Under the pieces are notes generated by a model. That model did not search any database, was not told the DNA's origin, and worked only from the letters and a program-made list of their open reading frames with translations. Shown here in pieces: positions 8,811 through 18,005 of a DNA stretch of 64,000 nucleotides. The DNA is from CALFCE01 sp964411665 (GTDB taxonomy: Bacteria > Pseudomonadota > Gammaproteobacteria > Granulosicoccales > Granulosicoccaceae). The translations under genes and the position numbers were made by a program. The number at the start of each line of letters is the position of its first letter. Within the stretch, counting starts at the first letter, position 1. The DNA lies in the NCBI GenBank assembly GCA_964411665.1, contig CAYPMR010000001.1, forward strand, positions 1 to 64,000, written 5' to 3'.

Positions 8811-9114
8811 CAATCACGAACAAGCTGGTTGCAACAGAGGCACTGTATTCAAACACTCCTATGCTAACTATCCACTATGTGGACCGTCGCGGGCATCGAT
8901 GATGTCCGGGCTTTTGCCTTTTCAGAGTGATTTTATGATAATGGCACTGAATACCCGGCCACCATTCCCAGCTTTGCACACAATCTACGAATACTTGGTT
9001 ACCAGACATGCTTATCGGGCAACATGCATTTCATAGGATCTGATCAACTACACGGTTTCGAAGAACACCTTTTGCTTCATGATGCATCGTGTCAGTAAAG
9101 ACTAAGAATTAATT
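8811..9114. other. 304-bp gap before the SHMT paralogue
   Basis: No gene. A hairpin with GGGCATC and GATGTCC arms around a 3-nt loop lies near 8892-8909, followed by a T-rich stretch that could weakly terminate the upstream operon. No known glycine, folate or SAM riboswitch core is visible. The SHMT gene has no strong ribosome binding site, so a structured leader is possible but unsupported. Confidence 0.4.
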
Positions 9115-10371
9115 ATGAAAGACTTTTTTTCAGCTGGCGTTTCGCAAACTGATCCGGTCATTGCCCAAGCCCTTGGCAATGAACTAAAACGGCAACAATC
9201 GCAGATTGAACTGATCGCGTCTGAAAACATAGTCAGTCGCGCAGTACTGGATGCACTGGGCCATGAGATGACAAACAAGACACTCGAAGGCTATCCAGGT
9301 GCGCGGTTTCATGGTGGTGGACAGAACGTCGATGTGGCAGAGCAAGCTGCCATTGACCGCGCCTGCGAACTCTTTGACTGTGCTTACGCCAACGTTCAAC
9401 CACACTCTGGCAGTCAGGCAAACCTGGCGGCGTTCTTTGCCATGCTAAAGCCCGGAGACAAGGTACTGAGCCTTGATCTTGCAGCCGGCGGGCATCTTAG
9501 CCACGGCCTGGGGGCCAACCTGTCTGGTCGCTGGTTCGAAGCACATCATTACGGTGTTAGCAAAGACACTGGAACCATTAACTATGCCGATGTTGAAGCG
9601 CGGGCATTGGAAGTAAAACCCCGATTACTTATTACCGGTGGATCGGCCTATCCAAGAGAGCTTGATTTTGAACGACTGTCGGCAATAGCCAAAAAGGTTG
9701 ATGCCCTGTTTCTCGTCGATATGGCGCACATTGCAGGCCTGGTTGCAGGTGGGGTTCATGCATCGCCTCTGCAATATGCAGATATTGTCACCTGTACCAC
9801 AACCAAAACCCTGCGCGGTCCACGCGGTGGATTGATCTTGAGCAGGGATGACAGTTGGCGCAAAAAACTTCAATCCTCTGTATTTCCCGGTGTTCAGGGC
9901 AGCATACATACACAAATATTGGCTGCCAAAGCTGTCTGTCTGGGTGAAGCACTTCAACCGGAGTTCCGTGATTACGCAAAGCAGGTGGTTGATAATGCTG
10001 CCAGTCTAGCCAGTACTTTACAAAGTGGTGGGATCAACATTGTATCCGGCGGTACAGACACGCACATTGTATTGTTGGATTTAGAAACACTGGGATTGAA
10101 GGGGCGAGAGGCTGAAGCACTACTTGACCAGGTAAATATCACATCGAATAAAAACCCTGTGCCATTCGATGTATCCAATCCCAATGACTGGGTGGGTTTG
10201 CGTCTGGGAGTAGCTGCAGCCACCACACGGGGTTTCAAGCAAGCTGAGTTTAAGCTGGTCGGTCAAACTATTGCCGAGGTTCTAACAGCTGATGATACAA
10301 ACCGGGAGAATCGCCTAAGCCAGGCACGTGACCTTACAGCCAGGCTATGCAGTGCTCACCCCATTTATTAA
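9115..10371 (+). CDS. Serine hydroxymethyltransferase paralogue with altered active site
   Basis: 418 residues, full-length GlyA fold (PLP, fold type I). Retained features are Glu58 in EGYPG, the VDMAHIAGLVA motif (Asp202, His205), PLP lysine Lys231 and LRGPRGG. Three conserved positions differ from E. coli-type GlyA: NKYAEGYPG reads NKTLEGYPG (Tyr to Thr), RYYGG reads RFHGG, and the His before the PLP lysine (THK) is Thr230. These residues contact substrate or PLP, so I infer a relative with a different amino acid or aldehyde, for example an alpha-methylserine transferase or beta-hydroxy amino acid aldolase. The housekeeping glyA is presumably elsewhere. It ends 7 bp from the convergent gene at 10379. 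Confidence 0.85.
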   Translation: MKDFFSAGVSQTDPVIAQALGNELKRQQSQIELIASENIVSRAVLDALGHEMTNKTLEGYPGARFHGGGQNVDVAEQAAIDRACELFDCAYANVQPHSGSQANLAAFFAMLKPGDKVLSLDLAAGGHLSHGLGANLSGRWFEAHHYGVSKDTGTINYADVEARALEVKPRLLITGGSAYPRELDFERLSAIAKKVDALFLVDMAHIAGLVAGGVHASPLQYADIVTCTTTKTLRGPRGGLILSRDDSWRKKLQSSVFPGVQGSIHTQILAAKAVCLGEALQPEFRDYAKQVVDNAASLASTLQSGGINIVSGGTDTHIVLLDLETLGLKGREAEALLDQVNITSNKNPVPFDVSNPNDWVGLRLGVAAATTRGFKQAEFKLVGQTIAEVLTADDTNRENRLSQARDLTARLCSAHPIY

Positions 10372-10378
10372 TTTTCGA

Positions 10379-10711
10379 TCAACCCAGGCCTTTCATGAAG
10401 CGCGCATTGAAGTACTTAACAAAGGCCTCTTGATCCTCATCCTTCACATCTTGATACTCAAACGTCACGTTTGTACACGGCATAACAACCAGAACCAGTT
10501 TTCGTTCGCGCTCTTCCCCCAGAGTAATTTTTAATGTGCCTGACGCCAATTTACAATTTACCTCCAGGCCATTAATTTCATACGGATTCTCACCCATTGC
10601 CCGAGGTAGAAGTCTGAAAAATTCAGCATGGGTATAGCCCATTTCTTTTACGACTTTCATTTTTCTATTATTTGAATATTCAAATAAATAACTGTCAACA
10701 CTTTCAACCAC
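10379..10711 (-). CDS. Small protein of unknown function, last gene of the polyamine operon
   Basis: Not recognised. The GTG start at 10711 gives 110 residues with AAGG about 9 nt upstream. An ATG at 10660 gives 93 residues and begins where the sequence becomes protein-like (MKVVKEMGYTHAEFF). The core contains RLLPRAMGENPY and an alternating beta-rich segment ending ARFMKGLG. No signal peptide or membrane segment. It follows the amidohydrolase gene by 24 bp on the same strand. A 20-bp palindrome overlaps the N-terminal codons if the GTG is used, or lies just upstream of the ATG. I infer a small cytosolic accessory protein. Confidence 0.65.
   Translation of the reverse strand: MVESVDSYLFEYSNNRKMKVVKEMGYTHAEFFRLLPRAMGENPYEINGLEVNCKLASGTLKITLGEERERKLVLVVMPCTNVTFEYQDVKDEDQEAFVKYFNARFMKGLG
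10668..10687. promoter_or_regulatory. Perfect 20-bp AT-rich palindrome at the start of the small gene
   Basis: The half-site TTATTTGAAT is followed directly by its reverse complement. It lies 8 bp before the ATG at 10660. A TTGACA in minus orientation overlaps codons just upstream. It could be an operator for a separate promoter of the terminal gene. Confidence 0.4.
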
Positions 10712-10735
10712 TGCTACTGACCTTAATGTTCGTAC

Positions 10736-11773
10736 CTAACTACAAGCAGCACTAAACCCATCAAGAACGTTCACCGTGTTAATGCCAATTTCCTCAACCG
10801 CATAACCGCCTTCCATAACAAAGAGAGTCGGAAGCTTTAGCTTGGCCAATACTTCTCCATAGCGAATGAAGTCTTCGCTTTTAAGCTTGAAAAAACTAAT
10901 GGGATCTTTTTCAAAAGTGTCAACGCCAAGGGATATGATCAGGGCATCCGGACTGTATTTATCGATTTCCTGACAAGCCTGGTTTAGTGCGTCAGACCAC
11001 ACTGCGTATGGTGTTCCGGGGGGCATCGGATAATTGAAGTTATAGCCTTCTCCAGCACCATTACCCGTTTCATCTGCATACCCAAGAAAGTGCGGAAATG
11101 CATCAGCAGGTGCACCATGAAGCGACAAGAACATCACATCATCGCGATTATAGAAAATATCCTGGGTTCCATTGCCGTGATGAAAGTCAACATCAAGGAT
11201 AGCCACACGTTTTGCACCATCACGCAGAAAGCCACTAGCTGCGAGCGCCGCATTATTGAAAAAGCAGTAACCACCATAGAGGTCAGATGCTGCATGATGA
11301 CCGGGTGGTCTGCATAGCGCAAACACTTCACGCTCACCGGCACTGACTTCGCGTTGCGCACTTACCGCACAATCGGCACTGCTTATCGCCGCTTGCCATG
11401 TCCCGGCAGTAATGGCAGTTTCCATAGCCATTGCGTAGTAGCCCAACTTTCCATCGATAAATGAGGGAACACGCTGTTGCATGCGCCGTGCAGGGAATAC
11501 AGTCGGTATTGCCTCACCTTCAAACCCTTCTGCTTCCCAGTCACGCCAGGCTGTCTTGAGAAACTCTATGTAATCTGGCGTGTGTACATCTGTCAGTAAC
11601 GCCTCAGCAACGGCATTCGGGGAGGCAAATTGCGTGTGTCCCTGTGTTGTGAGTCGATTACGGATATATTCCCAGCGCTCCGGGCATTCAAATGGTCTCA
11701 CCAGCTGACCACCAGAGAGTTCACCCTTTGGAAAATGGTGTTTATGCTCTTCAGAGCAAACAGTTTTAAACAT
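10736..11773 (-). CDS. Histone deacetylase-fold acetylpolyamine amidohydrolase
   Basis: 345 residues of the HDAC/AphA superfamily of Zn-dependent deacetylases. Visible marks are RPPGHHAA (His159 and His160 as catalytic pair), LDVDFHHGNGTQ (zinc ligands Asp196 and His198), a third ligand Asp in SLGVDTF, and MEGGY with the catalytic Tyr. Bacterial members of this length commonly deacetylate acetylputrescine, acetylcadaverine or acetylspermidine. Its place behind a Pot-type polyamine importer strongly favours that substrate. It starts 3 bp after the stop of the LysE-family gene, so translation is probably coupled. Confidence 0.88.
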   Translation of the reverse strand: MFKTVCSEEHKHHFPKGELSGGQLVRPFECPERWEYIRNRLTTQGHTQFASPNAVAEALLTDVHTPDYIEFLKTAWRDWEAEGFEGEAIPTVFPARRMQQRVPSFIDGKLGYYAMAMETAITAGTWQAAISSADCAVSAQREVSAGEREVFALCRPPGHHAASDLYGGYCFFNNAALAASGFLRDGAKRVAILDVDFHHGNGTQDIFYNRDDVMFLSLHGAPADAFPHFLGYADETGNGAGEGYNFNYPMPPGTPYAVWSDALNQACQEIDKYSPDALIISLGVDTFEKDPISFFKLKSEDFIRYGEVLAKLKLPTLFVMEGGYAVEEIGINTVNVLDGFSAACS

Positions 11774-11776
11774 GGT

Positions 11777-12406
11777 CTACCCCATAGCCAGACGAATGGC
11801 AATGACAACAAAAACAATTGCCGAGATAACTTGTAATTGTCTTGCAATACCCGGTGAGCGGCGTAACCAATTACCAAGACGAGCACCCGATAATCCAACG
11901 ACAGCGTTAACACTCGTACCACTGAAATTAAAAACCAGACCCAGAATCAAAAACTGCAGGATCGGATTACCTTTAGCTGCAACGATAAATTGTGGAATAA
12001 AAGCCAATATGAATATCGCTACCTTGGGATTGAGAAGGTTAACCATGACACCATCGCGCCAGGCAGGTAACCACTTGCGGATTTCACCCTCTTCAGGAAT
12101 TATCAAACTGCCTGACTCTTGCACAGTTTGATAAGCAAGCCAGAGCAAATAGCAAACGCCTGACCAGCGAAGGACCTCAAAAGCGACAGGATAAAGTGCA
12201 AATACAGCAGACAGCCCGAACGCCGCCAACAGGCAATGAATTAACGATCCGGTTGCGATACCGAAGCTGGCGCTAACGCCGCATAACGGCCCTCCCTTGA
12301 TACCCTGCCCCAGGCAGTAAAGAAAATCACTTCCAGGTGTTAGATTCAGAATCAATGCGGCCGGTAGGAATACGGCTAAGGTACTCAGATCAATCAGATT
12401 CGTCAT
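11777..12406 (-). CDS. LysE/RhtB-family amino acid exporter
   Basis: 209 residues with about six hydrophobic segments. The family motif NLTPGSDFLYCLGQGI lies near residue 21 and the VNLLNPKVAIFI motif at mid-protein. Members export amino acids and related amines from the cytoplasm. It lies between the polyamine-binding protein gene and the amidohydrolase gene on the same strand, so it may export a product of polyamine breakdown or relieve overload. The substrate is inference. Confidence 0.88.
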   Translation of the reverse strand: MTNLIDLSTLAVFLPAALILNLTPGSDFLYCLGQGIKGGPLCGVSASFGIATGSLIHCLLAAFGLSAVFALYPVAFEVLRWSGVCYLLWLAYQTVQESGSLIIPEEGEIRKWLPAWRDGVMVNLLNPKVAIFILAFIPQFIVAAKGNPILQFLILGLVFNFSGTSVNAVVGLSGARLGNWLRRSPGIARQLQVISAIVFVVIAIRLAMG

Positions 12407-12513
12407 GAATAAACATAACGTTTAAGAAAGCGTCAACGCACACAAACCCAATACTGACTTTATATAGCAACAGTGAGTTTATGCGCATCAACGCTGTACT
12501 ACAGGTCTTTCGC

Positions 12514-13581
12514 TTACTTCTTCAGATTAGTCCAGATTTGATCATAAAGGCGTTGTGTACCTTCGTCACAAACAGCGACAAATGTACCCGCAGGCGCGTC
12601 CGCTGGAGGATTAGCTTCAGGAGACGCTTTGAGGTCCGCATCCAGCAAACTACCAACACCTTTAACACCAGCGGTGTAACGGGCAAAGTTGGTAACTGCA
12701 GCGATGTTCTCAGGCTCTAGCAGGAAGTTCATGAATTTAAGCGCGTTTTCTCTGTTTGGTGCTTCCTGCAACAGAACAACGTTGTCCATCCAGACGACAT
12801 ATCCTTCTTTTGGATAGGAATATTCAACGTTAGCACCTTCTTCACGAGCTTTTGCACCAAAGCCATTCCAGATCATGCCAACAGCTGCGTCCCCGGATAC
12901 CAATACATCCTTGGCACCGTCACTATTAAAAGATGCCCAATGCGGTTTCGCTTCCTGAAGCAATGCGTCAAGCGCCTTTAACTGCTCGCGATCCTGACTG
13001 CATTGTGGGATGCCCAGATGCAAAGAGGCTAGCGCCAGTAATTCACCCTGGCTGTCCAGAACATTAATGCGGCCTTTGAGTTCGTCTGGTGGTGAAAACA
13101 GTATGTCGGTAGTACGAATTTCATCCGTATACTCGTCACGATTGACCATGAAGCTGGTGGAGCCCCACTGATACGGAATCGAATGCTTGCGACCGGGGTC
13201 AAAAGCCACATCGACCCATTGGTCTTCTATGTTGCCAAAGTTTGGCAATTCAGAGGATTCGAAACTGTCGAGCATGCCTTCGTTACGCATAATCTCGACC
13301 ATATAATCACCCGGCACAGCAACGTCATAGCTACCCAGTTTGCCCGCCTTTAACGCAGCCAGCATGGATTCGTTTGAATCAAACGTATCCATCGTGACTT
13401 TGACATCATTTTCTTTGGCAAACTTGTCGAGCAATTCTTGCGGAATATACTCAAACCAGTGATAGATACTGAGTGAACCAGCTGCACTGGCTATCTGCGG
13501 TGTAACTAATGCAGCAGTGCTACCTGCTACCAGTAGTCCAGTAGCAATCAGATTGCGTACCTGTTTCACTTGCACTTTCAT
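12514..13581 (-). CDS. Polyamine ABC transporter periplasmic binding protein (PotD/PotF type)
   Basis: 355 residues. A cleavable signal peptide ends ASAAG near residue 34. The mature start SLSIYHWFEYIPQELL is the hallmark of the spermidine/putrescine binding family, with FDSNESMLAAL and YDVAVPGDYMV following. A strong GAGGAGGAG ribosome binding site precedes the ATG. It binds the substrate in the periplasm for the two permeases and ATPase encoded just upstream on the same strand. The ligand is probably putrescine, spermidine or acetylated forms, given the amidohydrolase downstream. Confidence 0.92.
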   Translation of the reverse strand: MKVQVKQVRNLIATGLLVAGSTAALVTPQIASAAGSLSIYHWFEYIPQELLDKFAKENDVKVTMDTFDSNESMLAALKAGKLGSYDVAVPGDYMVEIMRNEGMLDSFESSELPNFGNIEDQWVDVAFDPGRKHSIPYQWGSTSFMVNRDEYTDEIRTTDILFSPPDELKGRINVLDSQGELLALASLHLGIPQCSQDREQLKALDALLQEAKPHWASFNSDGAKDVLVSGDAAVGMIWNGFGAKAREEGANVEYSYPKEGYVVWMDNVVLLQEAPNRENALKFMNFLLEPENIAAVTNFARYTAGVKGVGSLLDADLKASPEANPPADAPAGTFVAVCDEGTQRLYDQIWTNLKK

Positions 13582-13716
13582 AATCTCCTCCTCGATTTTT
13601 ACTTATATGTACATTTTTTATGTACGTGATTTAGATGTACCTGTTGTCCGGTTGTTTTTAATCTGTTTTTTACCGATTAGCTCCGCATTCCTGCGCAGTA
13701 ATTATCTATAATGTCC

Positions 13717-13755
13717 ATGCTCTATGTCGAAGTTCTATGTCCAAGCTCTATGTTG
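13717..13755. repeat. 13-bp imperfect tandem repeat, three copies
   Basis: Three 13-bp units of the form AAGCTCTATGTTG lie in the 224-bp gap between the second permease and the binding-protein gene. This gap may also hold a second promoter for the binding protein. Confidence 0.8.
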
Positions 13756-13805
13756 AAGCGAGCCAAATTCCTCTGCCCTGGCACCATCAATCAGACGCAA
13801 CACCC

Positions 13806-14618
13806 CTAGCCTGAAGCCTTGCCAGTACGCCCCAAAAAGTAGGATACCGTAACAAATAGTGTTGATACCAGCAGCATCAGCGTTGAAATAGCCATAATGT
13901 TGGGTTTTATACCCTGTTTGACAGCCCCGAATATGGCCGTCGGCAGGGTTTCAACGCCTGCTCCCTTAACAAAATTGGTGATAATAAAATCATCCAGCGA
14001 AATGATAAATGCCAGCAGAAAGCCCGAAATCACGCCGGGTAGCATCAAGGGCAGCAATACCCTTCGAAAGGCTTGCCAACGTGTGGCATACAAATCCAGT
14101 GCTGCCTGCTCATATACCGTTTCTATACCTTCCAGGCGTGCAGCAATTGGCAAGTAGGCAAATGGAATGCAGAACACACAGTGCGCTACCAGGATAGTTG
14201 CGTAGCCAGCGCGAAATCCGATTGTGCTAAAAAATATCAATGTGGCCACTGCAGTAACAATCTCGGGCACCAGTAGCGGCAATCCCAGCAACGCATAACT
14301 GCCTGTTTTACCTCGCCAGGAACCACTTCGAATCATACCCACAGCTGCGGAGGTGGCTACCACCGTAGCGCAAACGCCTGCCATAAATGCAATGGTCAGC
14401 GAATTCCAGGCTGCTGCTTTGAATTTAGCTGACTCGATACCGAAGAAAACTTCTTTGTACCAACGCAGACTGAAACCGCCCCAGCGCGTAATCGATTCAC
14501 TGTCGTTGAATGAATACAATGCGACCACAATCAAAGGGCCATACAACAGTAAAAGACACAGACCGGTAAGGGCTGCAAATCCGGGATAACGTTTGACTGT
14601 CGCGTTCGCAATGGCCAT
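13806..14618 (-). CDS. Polyamine ABC transporter permease (PotC/PotI type)
   Basis: About 270 residues from the ATG at 14616-14618, chosen over an earlier frame opening at 14654 because GAGG lies about 10 nt upstream and the protein then starts MAIANATVKRYPG. Six membrane segments. The cytoplasmic coupling motif YEQAALDLYATRWQAFRRV (EAA loop) contacts the ATPase. It pairs with the PotB/PotH-type permease encoded immediately upstream. Inner membrane. Confidence 0.9.
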   Translation of the reverse strand: MAIANATVKRYPGFAALTGLCLLLLYGPLIVVALYSFNDSESITRWGGFSLRWYKEVFFGIESAKFKAAAWNSLTIAFMAGVCATVVATSAAVGMIRSGSWRGKTGSYALLGLPLLVPEIVTAVATLIFFSTIGFRAGYATILVAHCVFCIPFAYLPIAARLEGIETVYEQAALDLYATRWQAFRRVLLPLMLPGVISGFLLAFIISLDDFIITNFVKGAGVETLPTAIFGAVKQGIKPNIMAISTLMLLVSTLFVTVSYFLGRTGKASG

Positions 14619-14622
14619 CTCG

Positions 14623-15657
14623 TCAAGCCCTCGAACGCGACTGATTACGTGCATGGAAAACCAGTATGACCATTACCATTGACAGTAAAATCATGGATAC
14701 GGCAGCACCAAATGGCCAGTTGCCTGCAGCACCTTTAAACTGCTCCTCAATCAACGAACCGATCATGAAGTTCTTTGCACCACCCAACAGGTCCGGCGCC
14801 AAAAACGCACCGAGACTGGGTACAAACACAAGAATGCAGCCTGCAATTATGCCGGGTTTGATAACAGGCAGGATGACACGCTTCAGCGTTACCCACTTTC
14901 CGGCATAGAGATCGGAAGAGGCCTCAGCCAAAGAAAAATCGAAGCGCTCTATCGATGCGTAAATGGGCAACACCATAAAAGGCAGGTAAGAATAAAAAAG
15001 ACCTAATTGCACTGCTGCATTAGTGTTGATCAGATGAATAGGTTGATCGATCAGACCCAGCGACAACATCCATTCGTTTAATGGTCCGTTATCACGTATC
15101 AAAAACTTCATTGACACGGTGCGGATTAACAGACACACCCAGTAAGGTATAGTAATCAGGAAAACCCATAGATGGCGAACTGCGGGCGAGCGGGTTGCAA
15201 TAAACCACGCTGTAGGAAAACCAATTAATAAGCAGAAAAATGTGGCCAGGGCCGCCTGCACTAATGAGCGCCAGAAGATACGCAGGTAGGTCCATTCGAT
15301 TTGCGCTGCTTCATCGCCAAACAAACCCCGATCAATAAAAAAACGATCATAAGCCGTGAGTGTAAATTCCCAAATCACCCCACCACGAAATTCCTTGGTC
15401 AAAAAGGAATAGGTCAGCATCAACAGCACAGGTACAACCAGAAAAAAACCGATGATGAGCCAGGAAGGCAGCAACAGTCGGTACTGCATGCCATCAAACG
15501 ACCCTGCCTGAAATGAGCTACCCGAAGCCACTGTCGATGCAGTTGCTGCATTTGAGTTAGCGACCGTGCCCGAGCTGTTTCCGGTTGTCGCCTGTTGCTT
15601 TGTGGCAGCCGTCTTGATCAACTGCTCAGGCATGCTGTTGGAGTTTTTAGTGTGCAA
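14623..15657 (-). CDS. Polyamine ABC transporter permease (PotB/PotH type)
   Basis: 344 residues from a GTG at 15657 that overlaps the ATPase gene by 11 bp; an ATG at 15633 is an alternative. A low-complexity Thr/Ala/Ser stretch (residues about 15-50) precedes the first membrane segment, which is unusual for the family. Then come six membrane segments, the LAEASSDLYAGKWVTLKRV coupling loop, and the conserved periplasmic LGGAKNFMIG region of Pot permeases. It works with the second permease and the PotA-type ATPase. Confidence 0.9.
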   Translation of the reverse strand: MHTKNSNSMPEQLIKTAATKQQATTGNSSGTVANSNAATASTVASGSSFQAGSFDGMQYRLLLPSWLIIGFFLVVPVLLMLTYSFLTKEFRGGVIWEFTLTAYDRFFIDRGLFGDEAAQIEWTYLRIFWRSLVQAALATFFCLLIGFPTAWFIATRSPAVRHLWVFLITIPYWVCLLIRTVSMKFLIRDNGPLNEWMLSLGLIDQPIHLINTNAAVQLGLFYSYLPFMVLPIYASIERFDFSLAEASSDLYAGKWVTLKRVILPVIKPGIIAGCILVFVPSLGAFLAPDLLGGAKNFMIGSLIEEQFKGAAGNWPFGAAVSMILLSMVMVILVFHARNQSRSRA

Positions 15658-16741
15658 GAAACCGAACCTGTTGAGTATTCAAACTGATGGCAACACGCTC
15701 ATCGATAGCAAAATCCAGCGCTTTGTCACCCGCATTCTGTAACCTTGCCTTGAGTAATTCCCCAGCTGGCGTTTTTACCGTGTATTGCGTGTCCGTACCC
15801 AGGAATACCTTCTCGACAATCGACCCGGATAGTAGCGTAGTATCACTGTTACCGCTGGATTGCAGACTAATGGACTCCGGTCGAATACAGAGTACGCCTG
15901 CCTCGCCAATATTGACTTTATCGGATGTCTGACAGGTACATTCCACACCACCAGCAAGCGAGACAACAGCATCACTTGCTTGCGATGAGACGACAGTAGC
16001 AGAGAGAAAATTGGTATCGCCAATAAAATCGGCGACAAAACGATTGGCAGGTCTTTGGTAGATAGCTTCAGCATCTCCTACCTGTTGCACCAATCCCTGA
16101 GACATAACCGCAATACGATCCGACATGGTCAATGCTTCTTCCTGATCGTGCGTCACAAACACAAACGTAATACCTGCCTCTTGCTGAATACGTTTGAGCT
16201 CACCGCGCATCGATTGACGTAACTTCAAATCCAGAGCGGATAAAGGCTCGTCGAGCAGGAGTACCTGTGGCTCCGGAGCCAGTGCTCGAGCAAGAGCTAC
16301 CCGTTGCTGTTGGCCGCCTGACAATTGCGCCGGCTTGCGATCACTGAACTCCGACAATTGCACCAGTTCGAGCATTCGATCCGCACGTGCCAATGCCTGC
16401 CTCGTTTCGGTTCGTTTCATCTGCAAACCAAACAATACATTGTCCCGCACAGTCATATGTGGAAACAGTGAATACTGTTGAAACACTGTATTGACCGGGC
16501 GTTTGAACGGTGGTAAACCGCTGATTTCCTGACCGAATAGTGAGACCTTGCCATTGGATACAGTTTCGAATCCGGCAATGATGCGCAACAACGTTGTTTT
16601 GCCACAACCGGACGGCCCCAGCAGTGTGAAAAATTCACGATCTGCGATCGACAGAGAAACATCCGCCAGTGCCTGAACACGCGCGTAATGCTTGCTGACG
16701 TCTTCCAGTTCAATAGCGTTATGATCGTTGGCAGGTGGCAT
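15647..16741 (-). CDS. Polyamine ABC transporter ATPase (PotA/PotG type)
   Basis: About 364 residues from the ATG at 16739-16741; an upstream GTG at 16789 would add 16 residues of no family character. Walker A GPSGCGKTT, Q-loop FQQYSLF, signature LSGGQQQR, Walker B LLLDEPLSALD and H-loop THDQEEA are all intact. A C-terminal TOBE-type regulatory domain follows (residues about 260-364). First gene of the minus-strand polyamine operon. The 185-bp divergent region shared with the dehydratase gene must hold its promoter. Confidence 0.92.
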   Translation of the reverse strand: MPPANDHNAIELEDVSKHYARVQALADVSLSIADREFFTLLGPSGCGKTTLLRIIAGFETVSNGKVSLFGQEISGLPPFKRPVNTVFQQYSLFPHMTVRDNVLFGLQMKRTETRQALARADRMLELVQLSEFSDRKPAQLSGGQQQRVALARALAPEPQVLLLDEPLSALDLKLRQSMRGELKRIQQEAGITFVFVTHDQEEALTMSDRIAVMSQGLVQQVGDAEAIYQRPANRFVADFIGDTNFLSATVVSSQASDAVVSLAGGVECTCQTSDKVNIGEAGVLCIRPESISLQSSGNSDTTLLSGSIVEKVFLGTDTQYTVKTPAGELLKARLQNAGDKALDFAIDERVAISLNTQQVRFLAH

Positions 16742-16926
16742 AAAATCGACGAATAGTAATTTTTTATTTATTGTACCGCGACTGGCCACCGGTCAACCAG
16801 CTATCTGCAGTACGGTCGGTAAGGTACACTTTCTATGCTGTTTGGGGTGATTGTCATCTCAAAAACGGCAGCTACACTTGATTTTCACTACTTTGTTGTG
16901 CTTGGAATACCTGCGAAAGACAAGAG

Positions 16927-17922
16927 ATGAACACTCCAGCTGAAGCAATCACCATCGACGACGTGCGCGCAGCCGCACAACGCCTGAGCGGTCAGGCAAT
17001 CGTAACGCCCTTGCTTGAAAATCCGTTTATAAACGAAATTGCCGGCAAACGCGTATTGGTCAAAGCCGAATGCATGCAACGCACAGGCTCATTTAAGTTC
17101 AGAGGTGCCTGGTCAGCCATTTCGGCACTGGACAGGACAAGCCGCGATCGCGGGGTACTGGCTTTCTCTTCTGGCAACCACGCTCAGGGGATAGCTCTAG
17201 CTGCACAAATTGCGGGTATCAATGCGGTCATCATCATGCCCAATGATGCGCCACAACTGAAGATAGATAACACGCGCAGTTTTGGTGCAGAAGTGGTGTT
17301 GTATGACAGACCTGGCGGCGAAAACCGCGAACAGCTCGGTGAGACCCTGGCGCAGCAACGAGGCTTGCACCTAATCAAGCCTTATGACAATGCTTATGTT
17401 ATGGCAGGACAAGGCACTTGTGGACTGGAAATAGCAGCCCAGGCGAAAGCCATGGATATCGATTCGGCAAACGTGCTGACCTGTTGTGGCGGTGGTGGTT
17501 TGACTTCAGGTATCGCTATCGCACTGGAAGCCGAGGCCCCCGGTTTCGATGTGCGACCGGTTGAGCCGCGGGACTACGACGACGTCATACGCTCGCAGGT
17601 AGCGGGAACCCGGCAATTTGTCACCAAATGGGAAGCAACCATCTGCGATGCCATCGTCACACCCGCCCCCGGTGAGTTAACATTCCCGATCATTCACAGG
17701 CTTTGCAAAACAGGTTTAACCGTCACTGACCAGGAAACCTTACAGGCAATGGGACACGCTATGCAGCGTCTTAAAGTAGTCGCTGAACCTGGTGGCGCCG
17801 TGGCACTGGCGGCAGCTCTCTTTCACAGTACCAAACTGGATGCAGACACAATCATCGCCGTCATTTCAGGCGGCAATACTGACGCACGGACACTACAACA
17901 GGCCATGAGCTTGCTTGCCTGA
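16927..17922 (+). CDS. PLP-dependent threonine/serine dehydratase-family enzyme
   Basis: 331 residues, fold type II PLP enzyme. The PLP lysine is in GSFKFRGAW near residue 57. SSGNHAQG binds the substrate carboxylate and CCGGGGLTSG is the phosphate-binding glycine loop. There is no C-terminal ACT domain, so this is a catabolic-type dehydratase, serine racemase or 3-hydroxyaspartate dehydratase rather than biosynthetic IlvA. It diverges from the polyamine importer operon. Substrate choice among serine, threonine and hydroxyaspartate cannot be made by eye. Confidence 0.85.
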   Translation: MNTPAEAITIDDVRAAAQRLSGQAIVTPLLENPFINEIAGKRVLVKAECMQRTGSFKFRGAWSAISALDRTSRDRGVLAFSSGNHAQGIALAAQIAGINAVIIMPNDAPQLKIDNTRSFGAEVVLYDRPGGENREQLGETLAQQRGLHLIKPYDNAYVMAGQGTCGLEIAAQAKAMDIDSANVLTCCGGGGLTSGIAIALEAEAPGFDVRPVEPRDYDDVIRSQVAGTRQFVTKWEATICDAIVTPAPGELTFPIIHRLCKTGLTVTDQETLQAMGHAMQRLKVVAEPGGAVALAAALFHSTKLDADTIIAVISGGNTDARTLQQAMSLLA

Positions 17923-18005
17923 AAAGAATGACGCCCATGATTCACCCGTTCTTATTCACATCCTTAAAGCTCTCGATCATTGTCCGGCAGGCTGTTAAGT
18001 AATTT

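Noticed and set aside
8811..9114. Riboswitch upstream of the SHMT paralogue
   Set aside because: No glycine, SAM, SAH or folate riboswitch core could be found by eye.
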